From Marinobacter litoralis (GTDB lineage Bacteria > Pseudomonadota > Gammaproteobacteria > Pseudomonadales > Oleiphilaceae), in contig NZ_QMDL01000003.1 of NCBI RefSeq assembly GCF_003336705.1, forward strand, positions 124,211 to 188,210: DNA of 64,000 nucleotides, given 5' to 3'. This document shows positions 45,586 through 54,408 of the stretch, one piece after another (within the stretch, counting starts at the first letter, position 1; each line of letters begins with the position of its first letter). Both the position numbers and the translations under genes were made by a program. The notes below the pieces were generated by a model. It was not told the origin of the DNA and ran no database searches. It was given only the letters and a program-made list of their open reading frames with translations.

Positions 45586-48432
45586 ATGGTATTTGGGCGG
45601 ATAATGATGTGCGGAATAACCAGCCTAGTGATTGCAGGCTGCGGCGGAAGCTCCTCTGGCGAGAACAAAGATAACTCCGCGAACCAACTGACCGTGTCCC
45701 AGCACACTCTCGAAGTCCCGAATGCCGTTACCTCACTCACCTACCAGTTTCAGCCAGAACACGACGCACTCGCCGGTAACCTGAAATACAGTGCCGACAC
45801 TTTGCCTGGCTGGGCCACCATTGACCCTGAAACCGGCCTCATTGCGGGCATTCCCGGACCAGAGGACGCATCCGCTGAAAGCCCCGTTTCCGTTATCGTC
45901 TCCAACGACTCCCGCCGCCTGGTTCTAAAAGGTACGATCGTGGTCGAACACGCCGAGGCATTTCTTGAGCAACCGGCGCTGGACTTCTACTCGACCAACT
46001 TCGAGGGGGAACCCCGAGCACTGAGAAATGACCTGTCTGGCGGCGCACTGGCCGGCGAGGTTCAGTTCGTGCAGTCACATTCGGTGGCACCTGCGGGTAA
46101 TTATGAGCGCAACATCGGAGATGAAACACAAAGCCGGTACATGCCCAAGCTCACGGCCCTTCGGGATGCCCTTCTACTGTTCATTCCGTCGAACGATACA
46201 GAGCCAACCACCGTACACGTAGAAGTCAGCGTGAACGGCGAGCCACTGATGACCTTGCCGATGGCGCACCCTAATGCACTTCCCGAGTCTGATGTAACCG
46301 GTACCAACGGCATCCAATATTCCAAGCAAGCCTGGTCCGTGCGACTACCGTGGGATGCCGTCCGTAACGGTTTATCCCTGCGATTTGTCGCCAATAAGGA
46401 TGCTGGATCTCGCACATTCGGGAATTTACCTTCCTCTGAGATAGAGATCGGCGAAGCCTCGCAACTTGTGCTCCAAAGTATTCGCTTGGGCATGCTAACA
46501 GCCCCCTCGCAGGTCAACGGCCACTATACGCTTCGCGACCCTGTCATGGCAGCAACGGATTATTTCCAGACACTACCCGTCTCAAGATTGGTCATGGGCA
46601 GCTACGCCGATGCGATACTCGATCGGGTGATCATTCGATCCGGGGTTATCTACGATAAAGACATTGACGGCGCCAGCGCCGTTGAAGGCAGTGTCTATTC
46701 TGGTGATATGCGGGAAAACGTCGCCAAATCGCAAGTCAGTGTAGGCATTAACATGGCCAACTTCGGCTATACCAGCCACCACATGAACCAAGGCCATCCC
46801 CACGTTTTTAAACAAATCACCAACCATCACGCCTGGGGCATGTATGCCAACGGCCGTGTTGACCACGGCCTCAGCGGGGGCAATGGCATCGGCACGCTCT
46901 ATCATTCCTGGGGCAACGAGGCGAGTCACGAGTGGGGCCACGCGTATGGCCTTGGCCATTACCCGGGCAAAGGGCTAACCGACGATGGCCGCTGGGCTGT
47001 GCACCACGCCGATAGTGGCTGGGGCTATATTGCCCACCGCAACCGCATGCGTGCCAACCTGTTCGGGCTGAACGAAGACGGCAGCTATAATTTCAAACGC
47101 GATGCCATGTCCGGAGGCTCTGACGGTGGGCCTTTCTCGGTTTACACCCACTACACCGGCTATTCCGCCAGGTTTATCCAGAATGACATCGCCAAATTCC
47201 CCGTTCCCGATGAGAATTACCCGAGCGGCTACAAAAAATGGGACACCACCACCGGGCAATACCAGGATTACCGTAGCGAACACCCCGTTCCGGTCCGTAC
47301 CGGCGTGCCTGTCGCAACCCTTTTAGGGGGCTATGATCCGGATGGTACAGCGGCTGTGATTTACCCGGTGTTCCACGGCAACTACGGCAATGTGTTTGAT
47401 CTTCCCGAGCCCGATCTCAACGCGACGAACAACCAGTGCTGGGTAACGGTTAAAAACCAATCCGATGAACAAAAACGCATCCAGATCGCAGCGTCTCGAC
47501 ACAACGCAAACAGCATTAACCAGTTCCACTTCAACCTGGCCGCCGATTTCCGGCCAACAAATGCCAGCCTGCACTGCCGTCGAGATGGTATCGATCAAAT
47601 GCTCACACAAACCGCGTTTGACGGTGAGATCCCCGATCTGCCACCCGTTGCCGTTGTAGGCCAAGGCGCGGCGTATCAGCAGCTTCGTGAGCAAGATATG
47701 GTACATATTGCCCAAGCACTGAAGGCGATGGACTCAAACCGACTCAATATTCTGGATGACGCGCTGGCGATTAAAGTAGCCAGCTATAGCGCGGCTGAAC
47801 TGAAGAACCATCTGCCCGAAGCAGCGTGGGGGCTCCTACAGCGATTGGAAAAACAACAGGCTGCCGTCCGCCAGATTGCCATCCTTCTTGGCAAAGCAGA
47901 ACGCGACCAGTGGTCTAGCCAGAAAACCCGAGAGCATCTGCTTCAGGCATTGACCGATAACGGATTAGCTCAATCGCCGGACGAGCTGGTCCCCATTGGA
48001 GATGTCATCCGAGGAAATGGTCGCTACTTCGACAGCAACCTAGAGGATGCCACTCACATTGCTTTGACCGAACTGCCTGACGACATCAGCAATGCCAGCC
48101 ACTGGATCAGAGATCTAAGAGGCCGCATCCATCCAGCTGATGCCCCGTGGCAGTGCTTGACACCTGTGGCCAGCCGCATCGGCTTGGCACCCTGTCTCGA
48201 TGAACGCGCAGACCAGCGCTGGGCCTACAACGCAGAGCTACTACAGCTGCGGAACGAAGCCAGCGGCAAGTGCCTAGACTACGATCGAAGCAACGACAGA
48301 TTGATCACCTACGGCTGTTCGGGCAACTGGAACCAGCAGTGGGCTGGCGTTGCCACGCTGGACAGCCCGCTATTCGCCCTGTTTGATGGCCCATTGCTTC
48401 GCAAACTCTATGGTGCGCTACTGCCGGATTAG
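45586..48432 (+). CDS. StcE/TagA-like M66 metalloprotease lipoprotein
   Basis: 948 residues. Lipobox SLVIAGC gives a lipid-anchored protein after about residue 19, followed by a Ser/Asn-rich linker. Next an Ig-like putative domain (YSADTLPGWATIDPETGLIA), then the M66 protease domain: MANFGYTSHHMNQ, GGNGIGTLYHSWGNE, and the zinc motif HEWGHAYGLGHYPG near residues 448-461. These blocks match StcE of E. coli and TagA of Vibrio cholerae, which cut mucin-type glycoproteins. The last 100 residues look like a ricin-type lectin repeat (GKCLDYDRSNDRLITYGCSG, QQW). Start ATG has AGGGA 7 nt upstream. Target in a marine setting is unknown. Confidence 0.88.
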   Translation: MVFGRIMMCGITSLVIAGCGGSSSGENKDNSANQLTVSQHTLEVPNAVTSLTYQFQPEHDALAGNLKYSADTLPGWATIDPETGLIAGIPGPEDASAESPVSVIVSNDSRRLVLKGTIVVEHAEAFLEQPALDFYSTNFEGEPRALRNDLSGGALAGEVQFVQSHSVAPAGNYERNIGDETQSRYMPKLTALRDALLLFIPSNDTEPTTVHVEVSVNGEPLMTLPMAHPNALPESDVTGTNGIQYSKQAWSVRLPWDAVRNGLSLRFVANKDAGSRTFGNLPSSEIEIGEASQLVLQSIRLGMLTAPSQVNGHYTLRDPVMAATDYFQTLPVSRLVMGSYADAILDRVIIRSGVIYDKDIDGASAVEGSVYSGDMRENVAKSQVSVGINMANFGYTSHHMNQGHPHVFKQITNHHAWGMYANGRVDHGLSGGNGIGTLYHSWGNEASHEWGHAYGLGHYPGKGLTDDGRWAVHHADSGWGYIAHRNRMRANLFGLNEDGSYNFKRDAMSGGSDGGPFSVYTHYTGYSARFIQNDIAKFPVPDENYPSGYKKWDTTTGQYQDYRSEHPVPVRTGVPVATLLGGYDPDGTAAVIYPVFHGNYGNVFDLPEPDLNATNNQCWVTVKNQSDEQKRIQIAASRHNANSINQFHFNLAADFRPTNASLHCRRDGIDQMLTQTAFDGEIPDLPPVAVVGQGAAYQQLREQDMVHIAQALKAMDSNRLNILDDALAIKVASYSAAELKNHLPEAAWGLLQRLEKQQAAVRQIAILLGKAERDQWSSQKTREHLLQALTDNGLAQSPDELVPIGDVIRGNGRYFDSNLEDATHIALTELPDDISNASHWIRDLRGRIHPADAPWQCLTPVASRIGLAPCLDERADQRWAYNAELLQLRNEASGKCLDYDRSNDRLITYGCSGNWNQQWAGVATLDSPLFALFDGPLLRKLYGALLPD

Positions 48433-48514
48433 AACCGAGCAGGCCGCATTCCCCCCGGTTTCTCATCACACTACGAGCACAGGGATTGTCTTCGTAGTGT
48501 CAGATCCTTTTACA

Positions 48515-48529
48515 GGGCGCCCAGCGCCC
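48515..48529. repeat. Small GC hairpin after the protease gene
   Basis: GGGCGC-CCA-GCGCCC, a 6-bp perfect stem 83 nt after the protease stop. No T-run follows, so termination here is doubtful. The rest of 48433-48655 is A+T-rich leader of the next gene. Confidence 0.4.
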
Positions 48530-48621
48530 ACGCTCAACTAAAACACAATATAAATATAAAACAGCAGGTTAAATGGCTTTGGCGCAAACATTGCTGACTA
48601 AGCGGCCGTCGCTGTATGGCG

Positions 48622-48637
48622 ATGTTTTATAAAACAT
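48622..48637. promoter_or_regulatory. Perfect 16-bp palindrome in the leader of the PEP-CTERM gene
   Basis: ATGTTTTATAAAACAT is its own reverse complement and ends 18 nt before the chosen start codon, just ahead of the AGGA/TGGA ribosome-site region. It may be an operator or affect translation. Confidence 0.4.
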
Positions 48638-48655
48638 TCCAGGATGGATCCGTTT

Positions 48656-49264
48656 ATGACACAGCTAAAATCTTTAATTGCCGGCGCTGCGCTCCTTGCC
48701 GCCACAACCACTGCAAATGCTGCTTTAATCAATTTTCAAGGCACGATCGACTACCACAACGATGTTGTGCTGACCTACTTCACGCTGGATCAAGACACCA
48801 CGAACGTTCGTGTCTGGACAGACTCCTATCTCAATGGGGATAACTTTGATCCGATCACCGCATTATGGAAGGGCGACGGCACGTTGCTTTTCGAGAATGA
48901 TGACGATGACAGCATCAATCCGGCGACCCAAACCCACTATGACTCCGGGTTCTCTCTGGCCAGTTTGGCCGCAGGCGACTACATCTTCTCCGTAGCCACC
49001 TACGATAACTTTGCGTTGGGCAACAATATCAGTGATGGTTTCGCGTTTGACAGCGAGGCACCCATTGCACTGGCCGATTGGGATCAACCCGCAAACGGTC
49101 GCGGCATGGGACCGAACTGGAGCGTTTGGCTTGACGGCCCCGATTCTGCGTCAAACCCCAGCGATCCGAGCGCATCGGTTCCCGAGCCAAGCAGTTTTGG
49201 TCTGATTGCTCTGGGCATGCTTGGGCTGGGTCTGTCCCGTCGGTTCAAAAAAACCAACGCATAA
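48656..49264 (+). CDS. PEP-CTERM sorting-domain exported protein
   Basis: 202 residues. Signal peptide MTQLKSLIAGAALLAATTTA with cleavage after NA. The body (about 25-170) is acidic and rich in Asp, Asn and Tyr with a beta-sandwich look, resembling DVUA0089-type PEP-CTERM proteins. The tail is a textbook sorting signal: VPEPSS, a hydrophobic helix, then SRRFKK. Such proteins are cut and anchored by an exosortase, which is not in this window. Start chosen at the second ATG, which has GGA 7 nt upstream and a clean signal peptide. Overlaps the converging desaturase gene by 20 nt. Confidence 0.88.
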   Translation: MTQLKSLIAGAALLAATTTANAALINFQGTIDYHNDVVLTYFTLDQDTTNVRVWTDSYLNGDNFDPITALWKGDGTLLFENDDDDSINPATQTHYDSGFSLASLAAGDYIFSVATYDNFALGNNISDGFAFDSEAPIALADWDQPANGRGMGPNWSVWLDGPDSASNPSDPSASVPEPSSFGLIALGMLGLGLSRRFKKTNA

Positions 49265-50183
49265 CGGATGACCGTTCCACCGGGGGCGATTCAGCCCCCG
49301 ATTTCTCGATCGGCTGGCGGCTGAAAATCCCGACAATCGGTGTGCCCTGCTCACGTAAAATCGGTTCAATGTCATCATGCAGAGCTTGGTAACGGTAAAA
49401 CGGCACGCGCGGGAACAGATGGTGAATGGAGTGTAAATTCTGCCCTAACCAGAACCAGCCGAACGGTTTCATCCAGACAGGCATGATCAAGCTATTGGTG
49501 TTGCGGTAACGAGCAGAATCCTTATAGGGAATATGCGGCCGGTAAGCGAACCAATACGCAGTGAAGAAACCGCCGATGAAATAACTCGAAAAAAGCACCC
49601 ACCCGGCATAGGCCACGTCCGCCAGCATGACGAAGGCTACCCGCCAACCCAGGGACACGGCGATTTCCGTACAATAAACCACCCGCTCTTTGGTGGTGGC
49701 TTTATGCCAATGAGTACGGGCAAAAAACGTATTTTGCAGCCAAAGAAACTTGAATACGGTGATCACAGCGCCGAGAGGCCCTTTACCGATACCGCTAATC
49801 ACAAAATCCGGGTCTTTATCCGGTTGATTGGTGTACCGGTGGTGGGTCATATGCTCCAGCCTGTGGGACGCATACGGTATGGCAATAAACGGCGCCATTA
49901 AGTAGCCGCACGCGTCATTAAGCCATCGTAGGCTCTCGTGCTTACCATGCACATTGCCATGAACAGCCTCGTGCACCGGCGTATACGACATGTACGTCAA
50001 CATCGCCAACACCGGCACGGTCGCTAGCGGGCTCAGCCACCCGATGGCAAACAACCACAAACCCGCCACATAGCCTGTTAGCACCAACGCCACCAGCACC
50101 ACCGTTGGCCAGGCCATCTCGCCCATATAGAGTTTGGCGTACTCCACCGCTTCGCGGTTAGGATTCTTCTTGTTGTGCCCCAT
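49245..50183 (-). CDS. Membrane fatty-acid desaturase / carotene-hydroxylase-like enzyme
   Basis: 312 residues with four to six membrane segments and three histidine boxes of di-iron membrane enzymes: HEAVH (near residue 71), HRLEHMTHH (near 107) and HSIHH (near 253). Members desaturate acyl chains or hydroxylate carotenoids; the sequence leans to the CrtR-like branch, but the substrate cannot be decided. Divergent from an AraC gene across 139 bp, so that regulator probably controls it. Its 3' end overlaps the PEP-CTERM gene. Confidence 0.88.
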   Translation of the reverse strand: MGHNKKNPNREAVEYAKLYMGEMAWPTVVLVALVLTGYVAGLWLFAIGWLSPLATVPVLAMLTYMSYTPVHEAVHGNVHGKHESLRWLNDACGYLMAPFIAIPYASHRLEHMTHHRYTNQPDKDPDFVISGIGKGPLGAVITVFKFLWLQNTFFARTHWHKATTKERVVYCTEIAVSLGWRVAFVMLADVAYAGWVLFSSYFIGGFFTAYWFAYRPHIPYKDSARYRNTNSLIMPVWMKPFGWFWLGQNLHSIHHLFPRVPFYRYQALHDDIEPILREQGTPIVGIFSRQPIEKSGAESPPVERSSVMRWFF

Positions 50184-50322
50184 AGCCTCGGTCTCATGCT
50201 TAGAATTCGATCACCCATGCAGATTAGTCGCCCGAAACCCATTGCCCAAGGACATCTATGGCCAATCGCGGGACTCTTTCGGCCAAGTACCATGCGGTCA
50301 CCGAAACAGCTAAACTTCGACC

Positions 50323-51345
50323 ATGCTAAAACAAGAATCCACGCTTCACCCGATTGCCATCAGTCAGGTCATGATTAACTTTGCTGCTAGCCATGGTATT
50401 GCGGCAGAGATTTGTCTGAACGGAACGGCCATCACTCGCGATGATTTACAGGACGGGGAAGCGCTGATTACCCGGGATCAGGAAATCCGGCTGATTGAGA
50501 ACCTGATTCATGCACTGCCGGACGAGCCTGCACTGGGCTTCAAACTGGGGCTGCAATACAACGTGGCAACCTTCGGTGTGTGGGGATTTGCCTTACGCAC
50601 CTGCCGAACCCTGCGAGATGCGGCCAACACGGCGCTGCGCTACCTACCCTTGAGCACGGCCTACTGCCGTATGTACACGTTTGAGGAAGATGGCCGCTTT
50701 GGGATCGGACTGGATCCAGACCCCATCCCCCCACATTTGCGCCAATTTCTGCTGGAACGGGACCTGGCCACCGGAATAAATCTACTGAAAGAACTGAGCT
50801 TATCGGGCCTGAGCATCTGTGCAGCCGAATTTCAGGGACCGCCGCCCGATTACGCTGAACTGTTCACCGAAACCATGGGCGTAGCCCCACGCTTCCATAC
50901 CAGCCGTAACGCCATGCTGGTTTCTGCCGAAGCGGCGGATCAGCCGCTGCCGACCTTTAGTCCTCGACTCGTGCGCATGCTGGATGACCAGTGCCGACTT
51001 CAGCTTGAGCAAAGGCAAACCAGTGGCCTGACAGGACTGGTGCGACAACAGGTGTTGGGTTCTTTAGGCCTAGTCGCCACCCTCGACGAAGTCGCCAGTA
51101 AACTCGCCATGTCATCCCGTAGCCTGCGCCGAAAGCTGGAGCAGGAAGGCAGCAGCTTCCGGGCCATCGTTGAGGAGGAACGTCGCCTAACGGCCACTCA
51201 AATACTCAGCGGCAGCGACATGAAACTGGATGAGCTGGCCATTCACCTGGGTTACACCGATACCGCCAGCTTTACCCGCGCATTTCGGCGGTGGATGAGC
51301 ATGTCTCCCGGTGAGTATCGCAGGCAGAACCAACAAAGTTCCTGA
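50323..51345 (+). CDS. AraC-family regulator (next to desaturase)
   Basis: 340 residues. N-terminal ligand-binding domain of the 'Arabinose_bd' type (GFKLGLQYNVATFGVWGFAL) and a C-terminal AraC DNA-binding domain with two helix-turn-helices (TLDEVASKLAMSSRSLRRKL, then LDELAIHLGYTDTASFTRAF). Proteins of this type sense fatty acids or other lipids. Divergent from the desaturase and convergent, 5 bp apart, with a second AraC gene. Confidence 0.92.
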   Translation: MLKQESTLHPIAISQVMINFAASHGIAAEICLNGTAITRDDLQDGEALITRDQEIRLIENLIHALPDEPALGFKLGLQYNVATFGVWGFALRTCRTLRDAANTALRYLPLSTAYCRMYTFEEDGRFGIGLDPDPIPPHLRQFLLERDLATGINLLKELSLSGLSICAAEFQGPPPDYAELFTETMGVAPRFHTSRNAMLVSAEAADQPLPTFSPRLVRMLDDQCRLQLEQRQTSGLTGLVRQQVLGSLGLVATLDEVASKLAMSSRSLRRKLEQEGSSFRAIVEEERRLTATQILSGSDMKLDELAIHLGYTDTASFTRAFRRWMSMSPGEYRRQNQQSS

Positions 51346-51350
51346 AACAA

Positions 51351-52403
51351 TCAGCCCAATACGCTGTTCTCAGAGGCCGAATGTTGACGGCGATACTGGT
51401 CCGGTGTCAGGTTGAACCAGCGTTTAAACGCCCGCCGAAAGTTCGCGCTGTCGTGGTAGTTCAGTAGCTCGGCGACTGCCTCCACCGATAGCGTGCTGTC
51501 GAGCAAATACCCCTCCGCCTGTTGCGACAGAATTTCATCCCGTACCTTTCGAAAGCTGGTGCCTTCCTGCTTCAATCGCCGGGCCAGCGTGCGCTTACAA
51601 ATAAACAGAGCCGCGGCAACTTCCTCCTCACTCAACACGCCCGGCGGGTGCGATAACATCATCTTCTGAACCTGGTACTTACAAGTACTTTTATTCGGCT
51701 TCAGCTGAGCCAACATGGCGTCACAATGCCTGAGCGCCATGACATAGCTTTCGTGGTTAGCAGAGGCGTTCGGAATCTGGCAGACCTCGAGCGGGATCTT
51801 CAGCACATAGGCAAGGGCACCAAAACCAATAGTTGCGGGAATGTGTTCGTCGTAGCGCGCCGCGTAAGCCGGCTTTTGGTGCATGAAATCGATGTTGGCT
51901 TCACGCAGCGGGCGCCCGATAATGAATTCAGCCGTGTCGAAAAAAATCACGGTAAAGATCTCGCTTAGCAAGCGGAGAAGTTCATCTTCGAGATCCACAG
52001 CGTATTCGCAGCTTAGCTCCAACCATTCGCCCTCAATCTCCAGATCAAGCCGGGCCAGATTCATGCGCGTTGGCAAGTACGCTTGAAATGCCTTCAGAGC
52101 GGTGAGCAAATTCGGGCTGCTGTTCACCAGAAAACCCAATGCGCCGTGGGTTGGCGAGGTCAGCCTCTGACCAAAACGCAGCCCGAAGGCGTCGTCCTTC
52201 GCGATCCGCAAACAGTTTCTCAGAATCTGAAGTTGCTGACGCGGCGTCAGCAGGGTGCTTTCCTGTAGAAACTGCTCCACAGACAGCTGCGCTCCTATTA
52301 GCACCTCCGACACGTCACGGGCCAGCAAGCCCAACTCTCGGGCAGCTAGGCGGCTATAACTGGAAGGAATGCTGGGTTCATCAACATCAACTACGCTCGT
52401 CAT
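51351..52403 (-). CDS. AraC-family regulator (next to ferredoxin/CYP153)
   Basis: 350 residues with the same two-part plan as its neighbour: ligand domain (GLRFGQRLTSPTHGALGFLV) and C-terminal AraC domain (EEEVAAALFICKRTLARRL, VEAVAELLNYHDSANFRRAF). It is divergent from the ferredoxin-CYP153 operon across 176 bp, the usual place for the alkane-responsive activator of CYP153 genes. Ligand inferred, not shown. Confidence 0.92.
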   Translation of the reverse strand: MTSVVDVDEPSIPSSYSRLAARELGLLARDVSEVLIGAQLSVEQFLQESTLLTPRQQLQILRNCLRIAKDDAFGLRFGQRLTSPTHGALGFLVNSSPNLLTALKAFQAYLPTRMNLARLDLEIEGEWLELSCEYAVDLEDELLRLLSEIFTVIFFDTAEFIIGRPLREANIDFMHQKPAYAARYDEHIPATIGFGALAYVLKIPLEVCQIPNASANHESYVMALRHCDAMLAQLKPNKSTCKYQVQKMMLSHPPGVLSEEEVAAALFICKRTLARRLKQEGTSFRKVRDEILSQQAEGYLLDSTLSVEAVAELLNYHDSANFRRAFKRWFNLTPDQYRRQHSASENSVLG

Positions 52404-52579
52404 TATTGTTATATCCGTTCGTTAATGTGTTGCTGAAGCGTGCTGCTTATCGATCACACATTAATCAAGAGTCTTTTAATGACCCCCGCCTGTCAAGTAA
52501 TGACCTGCCTGGAGCACACCGCAAAACGTAACCTGAGCTGAGCACAACCATTCCTTGAGATAACACAAACGAGGTGTTT

Positions 52580-52900
52580 ATGGGGCAGATTACGTTTATC
52601 GAACACACCGGCACAGAGCATGTGGTGGAGATCGAAGAGGGCCAATCCCTGATGCAGGCGGCGGTGGATAACGGTATTCCCGGAATCGACGCGGACTGCG
52701 GCGGAGCCTGCGCCTGCGGCACCTGCCATGTCATTGTGGACAACAACTGGATTCATGCCACCGGCAGTATTAATGCCGATGAGCTGGGCATGCTGCAGCT
52801 CACCCCCGACAAATCTGAAACCTCGCGCTTGTCCTGTCAGGTCACCCTCTCGGAATCCCTAGACGGGCTGGTGGTGCGACTGCCAGAGTTTCAAATGTAG
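52580..52900 (+). CDS. 2Fe-2S ferredoxin (P450 partner)
   Basis: 106 residues of the adrenodoxin/putidaredoxin type. Cluster cysteines are in DADCGGACACGTCHVIV and the later RLSCQV. It passes electrons to CYP153 encoded 71 bp downstream. Start ATG with GAGG 5 nt upstream; a GTG two codons earlier is less likely. A matching ferredoxin reductase gene is not in the window. Confidence 0.95.
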   Translation: MGQITFIEHTGTEHVVEIEEGQSLMQAAVDNGIPGIDADCGGACACGTCHVIVDNNWIHATGSINADELGMLQLTPDKSETSRLSCQVTLSESLDGLVVRLPEFQM

Positions 52901-52971
52901 GCTGGCGCCTATGAATCCGGTTTTTGGTCGATGATAACTATTCAATAAAAAAGCTGACCCTGGAGGTTTGC

Positions 52972-54369
52972 ATGAGCCGACTTAGTCCCTTCCTTGAACC
53001 CGTAGCGAACAAAGCCGCGGCCACTTTGCCTATTGATTGGCAGATCAAAGGAATGCACGCGCTTCAAAATCTGAAGAAGCGTATCGGGAAGCGTGAACAG
53101 CCGCCCGTTTTCAAAGAGGTCCCGCTTCCAGCCGTGTCTGAACTGGCGCTGGAAGACATCGATGTCAGCAACCCGTTTCTGTACCGGCAAGGCTTGTGGC
53201 ACTCCTATTTCAAGCGGCTTAGGGACGAGTGTCCGGTGCACTATAAGAAGAACAGCCCCTTCGGGCCCTTCTGGTCGGTTACCCGTTATGAAGACATCAT
53301 GTTTGTGGATACCCACCACGACCTGTTTTCAGCCGAGCCCATCATTTCCCTCGGCCCGCCCCCACCCGGCCTGGAAATAGAAACCTTCATCGCCATGGAC
53401 CCTCCCAAGCACGATGTTCAACGTCAGGCGGTTCAAGGCGTGGTGGCGCCTAAAAATCTGGCGCAAATGGAAAGTCTGATTCGCAGTCGCACAGAAGACG
53501 TGTTGGATCACTTGCCTATCGATGAGCCTTTTGACTGGGTTCAGAAGGTGTCCATCGACCTGACGTCCAGGATGCTGGCCACTCTATTCGACTTCCCCTA
53601 TGAACAACGCCACAAACTGGCCTACTGGTCTGACATGGCCGCAGCACCGCCGGAATCTACCGGCGGGACCGCAGACATTGATGAATCTTTCATTGCATCA
53701 GCCGATATGGCCAAGCAAATGTCTTTGCTGTGGCGCGAAAAAGAAGCCAGGAAAGCCGCGGGAGAAGAGCCCGGGTTCGACCTCATCAGTTTGCTGCTAG
53801 CCAACGAAAACACCCGCACGATGATTAACCGCCCCATGGAGTTCCTTGGCAACATGGTGCTTCTGATCGTGGGAGGAAACGATACTACCCGTAACTCCAT
53901 GACCGGCGGCGTGTTAGCGCTGAATCAGTTCCCGGAAGAATTCACCAAGCTCAAACAGAATCCGAGTCTAATCCCCAGCATGGTGTCGGAAATCATTCGC
54001 TGGCAAACGCCGTTGGCTTACATGCGCCGCGTTGCAAAGCAGGACGTTGAACTGAACGGCCAAACGATCAAGAAGGGCGACAAAGTAGTGATGTGGTACG
54101 CCTCCGGCAACCGGGATGAACGTGCATTCGAACAAGACCCAGACCTGTTCATCATCGACCGCAAGAACGTGCGAAAACACCTATCCTTTGGCTTTGGAGT
54201 ACATCGCTGCATGGGCAACCGTTTGGCGGAAATGCAGTTGCGCATTCTTTGGGAAGAAATTCTGAAGCGCTTTGATGATATCGAAGTGCTGGGCGAGCCG
54301 GAGTATGTGCAATCAAACTTTGTGCGTGGCTATACCAAGATGATGGTGAAGCTTAAGAAAACCTCCTAA
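52972..54369 (+). CDS. CYP153-family cytochrome P450 alkane hydroxylase
   Basis: 465 residues, soluble. CYP153 enzymes hydroxylate medium-chain alkanes and fatty acids at the end carbon. Family blocks: LALEDIDVSNPFLYRQG near residue 60, FIAMDPPKHDVQRQAVQGVV, I-helix GGNDTTRN, ExxR in SEIIRW, and the haem loop FGFGVHRCMGNRLAE with the cysteine ligand. The match to Marinobacter CYP153A proteins is close by recall. Start ATG has GGAGG 5 nt upstream; the frame extends 16 codons further without support. Second gene of the ferredoxin-P450 operon. Confidence 0.96.
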   Translation: MSRLSPFLEPVANKAAATLPIDWQIKGMHALQNLKKRIGKREQPPVFKEVPLPAVSELALEDIDVSNPFLYRQGLWHSYFKRLRDECPVHYKKNSPFGPFWSVTRYEDIMFVDTHHDLFSAEPIISLGPPPPGLEIETFIAMDPPKHDVQRQAVQGVVAPKNLAQMESLIRSRTEDVLDHLPIDEPFDWVQKVSIDLTSRMLATLFDFPYEQRHKLAYWSDMAAAPPESTGGTADIDESFIASADMAKQMSLLWREKEARKAAGEEPGFDLISLLLANENTRTMINRPMEFLGNMVLLIVGGNDTTRNSMTGGVLALNQFPEEFTKLKQNPSLIPSMVSEIIRWQTPLAYMRRVAKQDVELNGQTIKKGDKVVMWYASGNRDERAFEQDPDLFIIDRKNVRKHLSFGFGVHRCMGNRLAEMQLRILWEEILKRFDDIEVLGEPEYVQSNFVRGYTKMMVKLKKTS

Positions 54370-54371
54370 AA

Positions 54372-54397
54372 CCCTCGGCCACACAAGGCACCGAGGG
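54372..54397. terminator. Convergent hairpin between CYP153 and molybdoenzyme
   Basis: CCCTCGG (54372-54378) pairs with CCGAGGG (54391-54397) around 12 nt. It has a short A-run before it (AAAA on the plus strand side), so it can terminate the minus-strand gene better than the plus-strand one. Only 39 bp separate the two stops. Confidence 0.5.
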
Positions 54398-54408
54398 CTA
54401 TGGGGCCT

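Noticed and set aside
51675..51710. Another copy of the CCAAGTA palindrome inside the AraC gene (ACAAGTACTTTTATTCGG)
   Set aside because: Only one half resembles the motif and it is inside coding sequence; taken as chance.
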